Positions 46,024 to 55,385 of a DNA stretch of 64,000 nt are shown in pieces. Every line of letters begins with the position of its first letter. Within the stretch, counting starts at the first letter, position 1. Source of the stretch: JANQQN01 sp964519665 (lineage in GTDB: Bacteria > Myxococcota > Kuafuiibacteriia > Kuafuiibacteriales > Kuafuiibacteriaceae). Position numbers and translations under genes: made by a program. The notes beneath the pieces were generated by a model that ran no database searches, had not been told where the DNA came from, and was given only the letters and a program-made list of their open reading frames with translations. Location of the stretch: the NCBI GenBank assembly GCA_964519665.1, contig CAZFIV010000016.1:33730-97729 (forward strand), in the 5' to 3' direction.

Positions 46024-47481
46024 ATGAGGTTTCTGCATCCCGAGCACGACCGGCACCTGGAGCTGTCGCTCGATGACGTCTTCTTGGTTCCGAACTACTT
46101 CGACGGAACGTCCCGCCTCGAGGTCGACCTCACGCCGCTGGACTTCCCCGGCGGCTCACATCCGGCGGTCTCCGCGAACATGAACGGGGTCACCGGTAAG
46201 CGCATGGCGGAAACCATGGCCCGTTACGGCGGTCTTGGTGTGCTCCCGCAGGATATGGATCTCCAAACGGTCGACCGTATCGTCCGCCACATCAAGGGGG
46301 CCGACGTTCGGTACGACACGCCCCTTACCGTTCGTCCAGACGCGACCCTTAGGGACATCGCTGGACTGATTCGCAAGCGGGCCCACGACATGGTCGTCGT
46401 CGTCGACCCGGACCACCGGCCTTTGGGAATCATCACTCACGCCGACTTACGTGACTGGGACCAGTACACACCGGCCCATCGAGTCATGGTCCGCCGGTTG
46501 ATGACCATCCGGACCGGCACGCCGAATCGGGATGCGTTCAATCTTATGGAAATAGAACGGTTGAAAGCGGCGCCCGTGGTCGACGAAGAAGGCACCTTGG
46601 TGGGCATCCTGACCCGCGACGACGCGGTTCGCTTGGAGATCCTGAAACCCTCGGTCAACGCTCACGGCGACCTCATGGTGGCCGCGGCAGTTGGCATTTC
46701 CAGCCAAGTGCAGGAGCAGGCCGACGCCCTCATCGGCATGGGCGTCGACCTGCTGGTCCTCGATACGGCGCACGGGCATCAACGCCGTATGCTGGAAGCC
46801 ATCCGAGCAGTCCGAACGATCGCCCCCCGCACCCTTCCGATCGTGGCGGGGAATGTATGCACCATCGAGGGAACCCGGGCTCTGATCGAAGCCGGTGCCG
46901 ACATCATCAAAGTCAATGTCGGCCCGGGCGCGATGTGCACGACTCGGATGCAGACAGGAGTTGGACGTCCAACGTTCAGCGCGGTCGCCGCCTGTGCATC
47001 GGAAGCAAAACTCCTCGGTAAACACGTGTGGGCTGACGGCGGCGTCAAGCATCCCCGGGACGTAGGTCTTTATCTAGCCGCAGGCGCCGCTCGCGTCATG
47101 ATCGGCAGTTGGCTCGCTGGCACCTACGAGAGCCCGGGTGACATTAAAGAGGACCGGGATGGCGAGCTTTACAAAGAGAACTACGGCATGGCTTCCGCCC
47201 GTGCCGTCCGGTATCGCACTGCGAATCTAGACCCGTTCGAACAAGCCCAGAAGGCCTTTTTCCAAGAAGGGATATCTAGTTCACGAATGTACCTTCGGAG
47301 AGGACAAGAGAGCGTCGGCAGCATCATCGTAGACATTCTCACCGGCCTGAAGTCGGCCTTTACGTACGTAGGTGCCGAGAACTGCTCGAGATTCAACGAG
47401 CGAGCGGTGGTCGGGGTTCAGACCACGGCCGGCTACAACGAAGGCAAACCTAGCCCATCTCTCCGAGGAGACCCTCGATAG
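46024..47481 (+). CDS. guaB1: GuaB1-type IMPDH-related enzyme, likely GMP reductase
   Basis: 485 residues from ATG 46024. The IMPDH/GMPR barrel is evident: LSLDDVFLVPNYFDG, AVSANMNGVTGKRMAETMA, then a CBS pair (about 95-220: TVRPDATLRDIAGLI, PVVDEEGTLVGILTRDD). The catalytic Cys305 sits in GPGAMCTTRM, followed by ADGGVKHPRDVGLYLAAGAA. The ANMNGVT and FLHPE start match the GuaB1 group, whose Mycobacterium member is a GMP reductase, not an IMP dehydrogenase. So it probably converts GMP to IMP. The CarH-like gene begins 45 bp downstream on the same strand. Confidence 0.8.
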   Translation: MRFLHPEHDRHLELSLDDVFLVPNYFDGTSRLEVDLTPLDFPGGSHPAVSANMNGVTGKRMAETMARYGGLGVLPQDMDLQTVDRIVRHIKGADVRYDTPLTVRPDATLRDIAGLIRKRAHDMVVVVDPDHRPLGIITHADLRDWDQYTPAHRVMVRRLMTIRTGTPNRDAFNLMEIERLKAAPVVDEEGTLVGILTRDDAVRLEILKPSVNAHGDLMVAAAVGISSQVQEQADALIGMGVDLLVLDTAHGHQRRMLEAIRAVRTIAPRTLPIVAGNVCTIEGTRALIEAGADIIKVNVGPGAMCTTRMQTGVGRPTFSAVAACASEAKLLGKHVWADGGVKHPRDVGLYLAAGAARVMIGSWLAGTYESPGDIKEDRDGELYKENYGMASARAVRYRTANLDPFEQAQKAFFQEGISSSRMYLRRGQESVGSIIVDILTGLKSAFTYVGAENCSRFNERAVVGVQTTAGYNEGKPSPSLRGDPR

Positions 47482-47526
47482 TACTTGATTGCCCCACGGG
47501 CGGGCTCTAGAAGGTCGGATAGGGCC

Positions 47527-48468
47527 GTGTCTAGTACGCCGAAATTCCGGATTCAGGCTGTTTCGGAAGCCACGGGGCTGCCGACGGCCACCCTTCGCGC
47601 GTGGGAGCGACGGTACGGCGTCCCCTCACCGAAACGCGCGGGCAACCAGTATCGCCTCTACTCTGAGGAAGACATCGCTCTCATTCGCCGCATGGCGCTT
47701 CTGTGCCGCCAGGGCACGGCGCCCTCGCAGGCCGCCAAAATCGTCATGGCGGAAAACCCGCGCTCGGCTCTGCTGACCGCGTCGGTTTCCGACGCTCCTC
47801 CCACGACACGCTTAGACCCGTACTCGGAGGCCGCAGATCGGATCGTCGCCGCTGCCACCGACTTCGACAGCTTTGCCCTCGACCGCGAAATCCAACGTGG
47901 GCTCTACCTCGGGCCTGCGCTGACTGTATTTCGCCGGGTCTTCGCTCCGGCGATGGTCCGCCTCGGCAAGCAGTGGGAGACCGGCGAAACCGGCATCGCG
48001 GAAGAGCACCTCGCCTCGCAGGCGCTCATGGGCGCCGTCCGGAATATGGTGCGATTGAGCCTGCGACACGATGCCGAGAGCCAAATTCTTCTGGGTTGTG
48101 TGGCGGATGAGAGCCACGAGCTGCCTCTGTACGGCGTCGCCATCATGGCGGCGCAAGCAGGTTGGCGGCCGACGGTGCTCGGCGCCAGCACTCCACCGGA
48201 GGCCGTCGCCGCCGCTGTCCGAGCGAGCAATCCGGAGGCGGTCGGTCTTTCGATGACGGTGGCCCAGCCGACGCGCAATATGACGCTCCTGTTTCAACAG
48301 TACGCGCAGGCGTGTGGCCGCACACCGTGGGTTGTCGGCGGGCAAGCGTCCAACCTGAATCGTCGGGATATCGAAGAGGCCGGCGGCGGCGTCGCGGGCA
48401 CTGACGATGAAGCGATCACGCAGTTCCTGAAACAGGCTCGCACCCGCCTCGCTTCTGGCGACGCTTGA
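47527..48468 (+). CDS. MerR-type regulator with B12-binding domain (CarH-like)
   Basis: 313 residues from GTG 47527. The N-terminal MerR helix-turn-helix is FRIQAVSEATGLPTATLRAWERRYG, split as positions 5-29. A four-helix domain has the W-x9-E-H motif (W150, E160, H161) that contacts adenosylcobalamin in CarH. The Rossmann B12-binding domain carries DESHELPLYG with His197 as the lower cobalt ligand candidate, and VGLSMTV and WVVGGQASN further on. Such proteins repress carotenoid or light-response genes and are released by light. No carotenoid genes are nearby; it likely reads B12 or light and may control the guaB1-type gene. Confidence 0.85.
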   Translation: MSSTPKFRIQAVSEATGLPTATLRAWERRYGVPSPKRAGNQYRLYSEEDIALIRRMALLCRQGTAPSQAAKIVMAENPRSALLTASVSDAPPTTRLDPYSEAADRIVAAATDFDSFALDREIQRGLYLGPALTVFRRVFAPAMVRLGKQWETGETGIAEEHLASQALMGAVRNMVRLSLRHDAESQILLGCVADESHELPLYGVAIMAAQAGWRPTVLGASTPPEAVAAAVRASNPEAVGLSMTVAQPTRNMTLLFQQYAQACGRTPWVVGGQASNLNRRDIEEAGGGVAGTDDEAITQFLKQARTRLASGDA

Positions 48469-48905
48469 TTCTCATCGAAGGGCCGATCACGGCCCTCTTC
48501 ACGAAGAACACTTTCTTCCCCCAAGAACGTGAACGCGTGACTGGCCCCGCACAATCGGGCGCTGCCGGCTCACGCGATCGTCCGATCGAACGAGCAGCGG
48601 GACCCTACCGGTCATCACGAACATTAGCGGGGACACTACCGGTCTTGACCGCCGTGCCTTCGTTGCCCTCTTCAGATCATTGGTTTCGCTAGTCCAGGCT
48701 TGGTGATGACGCTTACCCGTCTGTCGCGGCCGCCCGTTTCGCGGGCCAGCCTCGCTAGTCCGAGAAGGCCTCGCTAGTCCGAGAGGGCACTCTAAATCTA
48801 AAACGAGCAACGGGGACGCTCCAAATGGAACGCCCCCGCTACTCGTCCGTTTCAATTGTCAGGTCGCCCGACTGACCGTCGTCGAACGACCGAGTTCAAG
48901 CTTGG
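48469..48905. other. Convergent gap with short tandem repeat and terminator
   Basis: No credible gene here. A 19-bp unit CTCGCTAGTCCGAGAAGGC is present twice in tandem (48751-48769, 48770-48788), and the core CGCTAGTCC recurs near 48687. The FAS1-gene terminator lies at 48800-48838. The rest, upstream of the repeat, holds nothing I can support. Confidence 0.6.
48800..48838 (-). terminator. Rho-independent terminator of the FAS1 gene
   Basis: On the minus strand a 12-bp stem CGGGGGCGTTCC / GGAGCGTCCCCG (two G-U pairs) closes a 4-base loop ATTT and is followed by TTGCTCGTTTTAG. It lies 68 bp after the FAS1 stop. Confidence 0.75.
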
Positions 48906-51596
48906 TTATTGAATTGCTGGCGGCAGGAGCACTCCGCCGATGACGTGGACGACACCGGTCAGAGTTCGAATGTCAGTATCCAAGATTTGGATGGAGTTCG
49001 ACTGTTCGTCGATCAAGAAGACATCGCTTCCGACGATGTCGACGGTCAGGTTGGCCCCATTCACGGTAGGAATGATCTGCCCATCCGACAGGTCCGTCGA
49101 CAAGAACTGGCCCTGAACGACGTGATACGTCAGGACACTGGCCAGATTGGCGGGCGGGTTGTTAACGGGATCGGTAATACCGGCCGCCGTAAACGCCTCA
49201 TTAGTGGGCGCGAAAACGGTGAGCGGCTGGTCACCACTCAGCACGTCCGGAGAAACCGCACCGACCAAGCTAGCAGCGCCGAGAGCGTCGAACAGGATCG
49301 ACAGCGACTCCGTATCGTCGGCCACTTGGACGATGCTCGGCGGAACGATCACCCCGTCCATGACGTGGACGATGCCGTTGCGCGCATCGAGATCGAGGAA
49401 GTTCGGGTCCGTGGTGAGATTCGCGCCACCGATGGTGACCGGGTTGGCCGGAAGACCGCTCGTGTCGATCGCGAGCGAAGTCTTGGCTTCGGTCGGCAAG
49501 CTGGTCGCCCCCAACACAGCCGTCGAGTCGAAGTCACCGGTCGCCGTGTGGTGCAACAGGATATTGGCGACGACGTCGGTTGAAACAACGCTCAGGTCGA
49601 CCCCAAGGTCGATAAAGGCTTGGTTGGTCGGTGCGAAAACCGTGAAGGGTCCAGTGCTGGTCAGAGTTCCGACGAGGTCCGCCGCCACGACTGCATCGAC
49701 CAGCGACGTGAAATCAGCCTCGATGGCGATGTCGACGACGGTGGGCTTCGGAATGAGCACGCCGTCGATGACGTGAATCACGCCAGTCAGCGTACGAATG
49801 TCGGTGTCGATGACGTTCACGGTGTTCCCGCTCTCGTCGGTCAGGCTGACCGATTGGTCGTTGGCCACGTTGACGGTGATGTTGCCGTTGAGTGTCGGGA
49901 TGACCTGACCGTCGCTGAGGTCCGTCGAGAGGTTCTGACCCACGACCGCGTGGTGCTGAAGAACCCGGTTGAGCAGGTTCTCGGAAATCGTGGCCGGGTC
50001 GATACCGGCGGCGATGAAGGCGTCGTCGGTGGGCGCGAAAACGGTGATCGGGGACGCCGGGTTTGGGACGTCGAGCGTGTCCGGCTCAAGGGCGGACTGA
50101 ACGTCGGCCGAGGCCCGACCCACCGCGATCTCGAGCAGGCTGAACGCGTCGAGCTCGGTCGCAACGTCGATGATGGTGGGCGGAACGATGACCTGGTCCA
50201 TCACGTGGACGACGCCGTTGCGGGCGTCGAGGTCGAGAAGGGCGGCGTTGGTGGTCAGGTTAGCGCCACCGATGGTGATCGGGCCGGACGGAAGGCCACT
50301 CGTGTCGACCGCGAGCGGGAGCTTCGCCTGGCTTGTGAAGCCCGTCGTCGCCGTCACCACGCTCGAATCGAAGTCGCCAGCAACAACGTGGTGCAGCAGG
50401 ATGTTGGCCACCACGTCACCCGAAACCAGGGTGAGATCGGTTTGGACTGCCGTCTCGAGCGTCTCGAATGCCGTATCGGTGGGTGCGAAGACCGTGAACG
50501 GTCCCGGCCCGGTGAGCGTACCGACGAGGTCGGTCGCGACGACCGCGCCCACGAGGGCGTTGAAGTCCGCCTCGATGGCAATATCGACGACGGTGGGCTT
50601 CGGAATCAGGACCCCGTCGATGACGTGAATGACGCCCGAGCGCGTACGGATATCGGTGTCGATGACGTTGACGGTGTTGCCGCTTTCATCGGTCAGGCTG
50701 ACCGATCCGCCGGTGACGTTGACGGTGATGCTTCCGTTCAGCGTGGTGATGACCTGGCCGTTTTGGAGGTCGGTCGAGAGCACCTGCCCAACGGCTGCGT
50801 GGTGCGACAAAATGCGGTCGAGTTCATTATCGGAGATGGTGGTGAGGTCGATGCCGGAGGCCGTGAAGGCATCGTTGTTCGGAGCGAACACGGTGATCGG
50901 GTCGGCGCCGGTCAGGGTCGCGGGGTCGAGCGCGTCGCGCACCGTCGGTGATGCGGCCGCCGACTGATTGACCGCGGCCACCAGCGAGCTGAAGCTATCG
51001 GGAATCGCGGCCGCCACTTCGAGAGTCGTGGGCGGAACGATGACTTCATCCATCACGTGGATACGACCGTTCGTGGCGGGGACGTCGATCAGGCTGCTCA
51101 GGTCAGCGTCGCCTACCGTGATCGGGCTACCGGTGGCATCCACGACCAGCGGTAGCTTCGCCTCCGTGGTCAAGGTCGGGCTCGTCAGCACCTCGGTGCC
51201 TGGGACGTCTCGACCGATGACGTGCTGAAGCAGGATGTTGCCGAGGACGTCGTTGGAAATCAAAGACAGGTCGACGTCAGGCCGAGCATCGAGGGTCGCG
51301 AAAGCCTCGTCGGTCGGCGCGAAGACCGTCAAGGTCGCCGTGGGGTCCGACAAAACGGTGTCGAGTCCGGCCGCGGTCGCCGCGCCGAGGAGCGTGGTGA
51401 ACGAGCCGTTGGCGGTCGCCACCTCGACGATGTTCTGCGTCGGCTGGTTGTTCGAATTGTTGTTGGCGTTATCGTTGTTGTTGTTCGAGATGTTGTTGTT
51501 GCTGTCGCCGTCTTCGTCGCTGCAGGCGAACGCGGCGAGTCCCGCGCACAACATCATCCCGTACAATCCCGGTCGAAGAAGTACTGAACGAGTCAT
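48906..51596 (-). CDS. Six-FAS1-domain surface lipoprotein
   Basis: 896 residues. A signal peptide ends in AFAC, so a lipoprotein with lipidated Cys25 is probable. An Asn-rich linker (SNNNISNNNNDNANN) extends to about residue 55. Six fasciclin (FAS1) domains follow, starting at NIVEVATANGSF, TLEVAAAIPDSF, VVDIAIEADFNAL, IIDVATELDAFSL, VVDIAIEADFTSL and IVQVADDTESLSI. FAS1 domains bind cells or matrix by homophilic contacts and their Tyr/His motif (HVIDGVLIP, HVMDQVIVP) is conserved. It is probably an adhesin on the cell surface. Domain pairs 2-3 and 4-5 are duplicated (see findings). A strong terminator follows. Confidence 0.9.
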   Translation of the reverse strand: MTRSVLLRPGLYGMMLCAGLAAFACSDEDGDSNNNISNNNNDNANNNSNNQPTQNIVEVATANGSFTTLLGAATAAGLDTVLSDPTATLTVFAPTDEAFATLDARPDVDLSLISNDVLGNILLQHVIGRDVPGTEVLTSPTLTTEAKLPLVVDATGSPITVGDADLSSLIDVPATNGRIHVMDEVIVPPTTLEVAAAIPDSFSSLVAAVNQSAAASPTVRDALDPATLTGADPITVFAPNNDAFTASGIDLTTISDNELDRILSHHAAVGQVLSTDLQNGQVITTLNGSITVNVTGGSVSLTDESGNTVNVIDTDIRTRSGVIHVIDGVLIPKPTVVDIAIEADFNALVGAVVATDLVGTLTGPGPFTVFAPTDTAFETLETAVQTDLTLVSGDVVANILLHHVVAGDFDSSVVTATTGFTSQAKLPLAVDTSGLPSGPITIGGANLTTNAALLDLDARNGVVHVMDQVIVPPTIIDVATELDAFSLLEIAVGRASADVQSALEPDTLDVPNPASPITVFAPTDDAFIAAGIDPATISENLLNRVLQHHAVVGQNLSTDLSDGQVIPTLNGNITVNVANDQSVSLTDESGNTVNVIDTDIRTLTGVIHVIDGVLIPKPTVVDIAIEADFTSLVDAVVAADLVGTLTSTGPFTVFAPTNQAFIDLGVDLSVVSTDVVANILLHHTATGDFDSTAVLGATSLPTEAKTSLAIDTSGLPANPVTIGGANLTTDPNFLDLDARNGIVHVMDGVIVPPSIVQVADDTESLSILFDALGAASLVGAVSPDVLSGDQPLTVFAPTNEAFTAAGITDPVNNPPANLASVLTYHVVQGQFLSTDLSDGQIIPTVNGANLTVDIVGSDVFLIDEQSNSIQILDTDIRTLTGVVHVIGGVLLPPAIQ

Positions 51597-51861
51597 TGAG
51601 CAATGGTCTCCGATTGCGTTTTGAGCCCCTGCTTTATGCAGAAGCTAGACACGCATTGGTTTATCAGTAGACAAAACCTGAACACGCGTCGACCGGACAT
51701 TGCGCAACGGCCACGTCTCCTTCCAGCCTTTTTTCAGTAAAATGAAGCATATCGGGCGAATTGGAGCCGGCCCGTAGGCCATAACCCTACAACACACAAA
51801 CACGCGCAAAGCTTCTTCACAGTGTGAACAGAAGCCAAGCAGAACTGGAACAGGGTCAAAG

Positions 51862-52779
51862 CTACCGAGGTTTCGAGAGGATGTCCTCGAGGCAGGGTTT
51901 CATCTCACGGAATCGAAACGTAAAGCCATGTGCTTCGGCGGCCGCCGGAATGGCGTTTTGGCCCCCCAGCAACGCGGTCGCGGCCTGTCCGAAAACGGCC
52001 TTGAGCGCCAGGCTCGGCACCGGCAGCACGGTCGGGCGATTCAGCACCTGACCGAGCGCTTGCGTAAACGCGCGGTTGGTGACCGGCACCGGCGCGGTTC
52101 CGTTGACGACGGAAGGGAAGCTCGGATCCTCGATGGCCGCCACGAACAAGCGAACGAGGTCATCGAGGTGGATCCAGGGCATCATCTGGGTCCCGGGCCC
52201 GATGCGCCCGCCGAGGCCCGCCCGAAACACCCCGAGCATCTGGTTCAGGGCGCCTCCCCGAGGGCCGAGGACCAGTCCGATCCGGACGCAACAGACCCGA
52301 ACGTCGTGGGCTTTTGCCCCGCGGGCCGCCGTCTCCCAGTCGACGCAGAGCCGGGCCAAGAAGTCGTCTCCGGCCGGCGAGGTTTCAGGCCGGGGCTCGG
52401 CCCCGGCATCGTGTCCGTAGAATCCTACCGCCGACGCCGAAACCAGCACCTTGGGTCTCGGATCAACGGCGCCCATCATCTCGACGAGGCGCTCGGTCAG
52501 ACCGACGCGGCTTTCGACGAGTCTGCTGCGCTTCTCGGCGGTCCAGCGTCCCGGCAAGACCGGCTCTCCGGCCAGATTGACCACGCCATCGGCGCTCCGG
52601 ACCGCCTCTTGGATTTCGCTCGGCTCTCGCCCGTTCACGACCTCGACCTCGGGCCCAAACATTGTACAAGCTTGTTCAGGGGTCCGGGACATTACGACGG
52701 CGGCATGCCCGGCCCTCCGAAGGTGTGCAATGAGCTCTTGTCCAATGAATCCGGTTCCCCCGGTAATGAAGACCCGCAT
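51862..52779 (-). CDS. TIGR01777-type NAD-dependent epimerase
   Basis: 305 residues. The Rossmann N-terminus RVFITGGTGFIGQELIAHLRR is split from ADGVVNLAGEPVLPGRW and SASAVGFYGHDAG, which match the TIGR01777/YfcH/SulA short-chain reductase family. The C-terminal FTQALGQVLNRPTVLPVPS is also typical. No substrate is established for the family, though some are implicated in lipid or cell-division processes. A 201-bp gap separates it from the sigma-factor gene on the other strand. Confidence 0.85.
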   Translation of the reverse strand: MRVFITGGTGFIGQELIAHLRRAGHAAVVMSRTPEQACTMFGPEVEVVNGREPSEIQEAVRSADGVVNLAGEPVLPGRWTAEKRSRLVESRVGLTERLVEMMGAVDPRPKVLVSASAVGFYGHDAGAEPRPETSPAGDDFLARLCVDWETAARGAKAHDVRVCCVRIGLVLGPRGGALNQMLGVFRAGLGGRIGPGTQMMPWIHLDDLVRLFVAAIEDPSFPSVVNGTAPVPVTNRAFTQALGQVLNRPTVLPVPSLALKAVFGQAATALLGGQNAIPAAAEAHGFTFRFREMKPCLEDILSKPR

Positions 52780-52980
52780 ATCTGTTCAACTCCTGACCAA
52801 GTTTGTGGTCCTATAGGCCGGGTTTATACCCGACATTTTTCTGTTTTTAAGCTTCGTATAAGCTTGTCAAAACTGAATCTGCCCTGTAGACCCTGAATAA
52901 AGGTTAGACAAAATCGGTCGGGGCGGCTAAACATTAGACGAACTCCTCCGAAGCTTCTACAAACTCCGACTCGAGACGAG

Positions 52981-53862
52981 ATGACCATGGAAGAATCAAC
53001 GGCAGCACACAACACTTACATCCGAAAGGCGCTGAAAGCGCCAAAACTGGGCCGCGACGAAGAGATGGCATTGATTCGTCGGTACCAGGACCAAGACGAC
53101 CAACGCGCCGGCGACCGCCTCGCGCGGGCGCATCTGCGGACCGTTGTTTTCCTCGCTCGAAAGTATCAGCGGTACGGGGTTCCTCTGTCCGACCTGATCT
53201 CGGCCGGCAACGTCGGTCTGGTGCACGCCTTGGGCAAGTTCGACCCGGAACGCGGTGTGCGCTTCCGCACCTACGCCGACTACTGGATTCGGGCCTACAT
53301 GGTCCGGCACATGGTCAGGAGCTGGAGCATGGTCACCGGAGGCTACTCGGCCCTCGAACCTCGATTGTTTTTCAAGCTTCGACGGGAGGCGGCCAAGGCG
53401 AAGAGCTTACTCGGCGACACCCCCGAAGCCGAGCAGGCCCTAGCCGATCAGCTTGAGCTGCCGGTCGAACGACTGAGCACCATGCTCAGGCGCGTGCAGG
53501 AACGGGACGTGTCGCTCGACGTTCCTCTGACCGCTGACGCGTCGACCACACGCCTCGACCTGTTGGTCTCGCAGATGGCCAATCAAGAAGAGGTCATCGG
53601 CAGCGCTGAAGCGCGAAACCGGCTGCAAAAGGCCGTCCGAGAAGCGATCGAGACCCTCGACGAGCGCGAGCGCTACATCGCGGAAAATCGGTTGCTCGTC
53701 GACAGCGAAGACCGACTGACCCTGCAGGACATCGGCGCTCGGTACAAAGTCTCCCGCGAGCGAGTCCGGCAGCTCGAGGTCCTCATCAAGCAAAAACTCC
53801 AGAAGCGTCTAGCCACCAAATGGAAGGCTGACGAACTCCCACTCACCGACGGCCACGCCTGA
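52981..53862 (+). CDS. rpoH: RNA polymerase sigma factor of the RpoH group
   Basis: 293 residues. All core regions are present: 1.2/2.1 RDEEMALIRRYQD and LARAHLRTVVFLARKYQRYG; 2.2-2.4 ISAGNVGLVHALGKFD and GVRFRTYADYWIRAYMVRHMVRSW; the RpoH-box-like EPRLFFKLRREAAK; and 4.2 ITLQDIGARYKVSRERVRQLE-type sequence near residues 245-265. The RpoH box places it with sigma-32-like factors, which direct heat-shock or stress transcription. It could be one of several RpoH paralogues, as is usual in myxobacteria. The stop is followed by a hairpin. Confidence 0.85.
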   Translation: MTMEESTAAHNTYIRKALKAPKLGRDEEMALIRRYQDQDDQRAGDRLARAHLRTVVFLARKYQRYGVPLSDLISAGNVGLVHALGKFDPERGVRFRTYADYWIRAYMVRHMVRSWSMVTGGYSALEPRLFFKLRREAAKAKSLLGDTPEAEQALADQLELPVERLSTMLRRVQERDVSLDVPLTADASTTRLDLLVSQMANQEEVIGSAEARNRLQKAVREAIETLDERERYIAENRLLVDSEDRLTLQDIGARYKVSRERVRQLEVLIKQKLQKRLATKWKADELPLTDGHA

Positions 53863-53883
53863 TTTCGGGCCGGTCCGATGCCG

Positions 53884-53909
53884 ACGGCGACGCCTGGGGC
53901 CGTCGCCGT
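53884..53909. terminator. Possible bidirectional terminator hairpin
   Basis: A 9-bp perfect stem ACGGCGACG / CGTCGCCGT with an 8-base loop lies between the convergent stops of the sigma-factor gene (53862) and glgA (53922). There is no T-run, so termination is only likely. Confidence 0.5.
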
Positions 53910-53921
53910 ACCTCGACCGAT

Positions 53922-55373
53922 TCACCCTCGCTTTCGTTCCAGCGCCCATTCGTACATCGACGCGTACTGCTTGGCGGAGTTGTCCCACCCCATCGACTTC
54001 AACATCCCCCGGCGTTGCATCGTCCGGAAGAGCTCGGGCTGGTTGCGATAGACGTCCACTGCCCACTGCACGGTGGCGTAAAGAGATGCCTCGTAGAGAT
54101 CGTAGAACTTGAAGCCGGTTCCCGCGCCCGTCGACGGATCGCACTGCTCCACAGTATCCGCGAGCCCGCCGGTCGACCGAACGATCGGGAGGGTGCCGTA
54201 GCGCTGGCTGTACATTTGGTTGAGCCCACACGGTTCGAAGCGCGATGGCATCAAATACATGTCGCTGGCGGCTTCGATCCGGTGCGCGAGGCGCTCGTTG
54301 TACCCGATCCAGGCAAAGAATCGGCCGAAACCGTAGTGCGAACGATGCCTCAGTTCTTCTTCGAACGCCGGGTCGCCGGAGCCCAGCAACACGACCTGAG
54401 TATCGAGGCTCAAGATGCCGTCCAGTGCGCCGATCAACACGTCCACGCCCTTTTGGTAGTTGAGACGAGAAACGATTCCCAGCAGCGGCACATCGGGCCG
54501 AACGTCGAGGCCGACCTCCTTTTGCAGCCCTGCCTTGCAGATCGCCTTTCGGCTCATATCATCCGCGGTGTAGGTCGCTTCGATGTTCGGGTCGGTGGCC
54601 GGGTTCCAAACGGACTCGTCGATTCCGTTCAGAATCCCGACGAGGTCGCCGCCTCGGAAGTTCATGGTGCGGTCGAGTCCCTCACCGAACTGCGGGGTCC
54701 GGATCTCGCGAGCGTAGTTGGGGGACACCGTCGACAGCATGGTGGAATGGTACAGCCCCCCCTTGAAGGGATTGAGCTCGCCGAAATCCTCGAGACCGTC
54801 GGAGACGAAGACCGACTCCGGCAATTGCAACAGTGACAGTCCAGCCTTCGGAAACCGGGGCTGGTACGCCATGTTGTGGATGCTCAGGATGGTCGCAGTA
54901 CGCTCGAAAGGTGGCTGATTCTCGACGGTGTTGAGAAGGATCGGAATCCAGGCGGTCGGCCAGTCATGCACATGAATGACGTCGGGCGCCCACTCCAGGA
55001 ATCGGCACAGCTGCAGCGATGCACGCGACAACAGCGCAAACCGAGCCATCTCATCCACCGAGCCTCCGTACCCGTGGTACGGTTGACTGCCGTAGAACAG
55101 GGCGTCGTGTTCGATGAAGTATACCGGTACGTCGGAGCCCGGAAGCCGAGACTCGAGCACCCCGCACCATGCTTCCCCATCGCCCAACGGCACACCGAGG
55201 GGCTTCGAGTGCCGCTGCTTGTTCCACGTGGCGATGAATTGGTAGCGGGGCAGGACGACCCGTACGTCGTGACCGAGGGCCAACAGGGCTTTGGGCAATG
55301 CGCCAACGACATCACCCAGACCGCCCGCCTTCGCAAAGGGCGCGCATTCCGATGCGGCGAATAGGATTCGCAT
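53922..55373 (-). CDS. glgA: Glycogen synthase
   Basis: 483 residues. The ADP-glucose-binding N-terminus FAASECAPFAKAGGLGDVVG, the catalytic His in IHVHDWPTA, and the C-terminal RFEPCGLNQMYSQRYG with STGGLADTV identify a GlgA-type GT5 glycosyltransferase. It transfers glucose from ADP-glucose to a growing alpha-1,4-glucan. It starts 12 bp after the SpoVR stop on the same strand, so the two are probably one operon. That links glycogen storage to a starvation or sporulation-type signal. Confidence 0.95.
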   Translation of the reverse strand: MRILFAASECAPFAKAGGLGDVVGALPKALLALGHDVRVVLPRYQFIATWNKQRHSKPLGVPLGDGEAWCGVLESRLPGSDVPVYFIEHDALFYGSQPYHGYGGSVDEMARFALLSRASLQLCRFLEWAPDVIHVHDWPTAWIPILLNTVENQPPFERTATILSIHNMAYQPRFPKAGLSLLQLPESVFVSDGLEDFGELNPFKGGLYHSTMLSTVSPNYAREIRTPQFGEGLDRTMNFRGGDLVGILNGIDESVWNPATDPNIEATYTADDMSRKAICKAGLQKEVGLDVRPDVPLLGIVSRLNYQKGVDVLIGALDGILSLDTQVVLLGSGDPAFEEELRHRSHYGFGRFFAWIGYNERLAHRIEAASDMYLMPSRFEPCGLNQMYSQRYGTLPIVRSTGGLADTVEQCDPSTGAGTGFKFYDLYEASLYATVQWAVDVYRNQPELFRTMQRRGMLKSMGWDNSAKQYASMYEWALERKRG

Positions 55374-55385
55374 GAAGTTTCCTGT

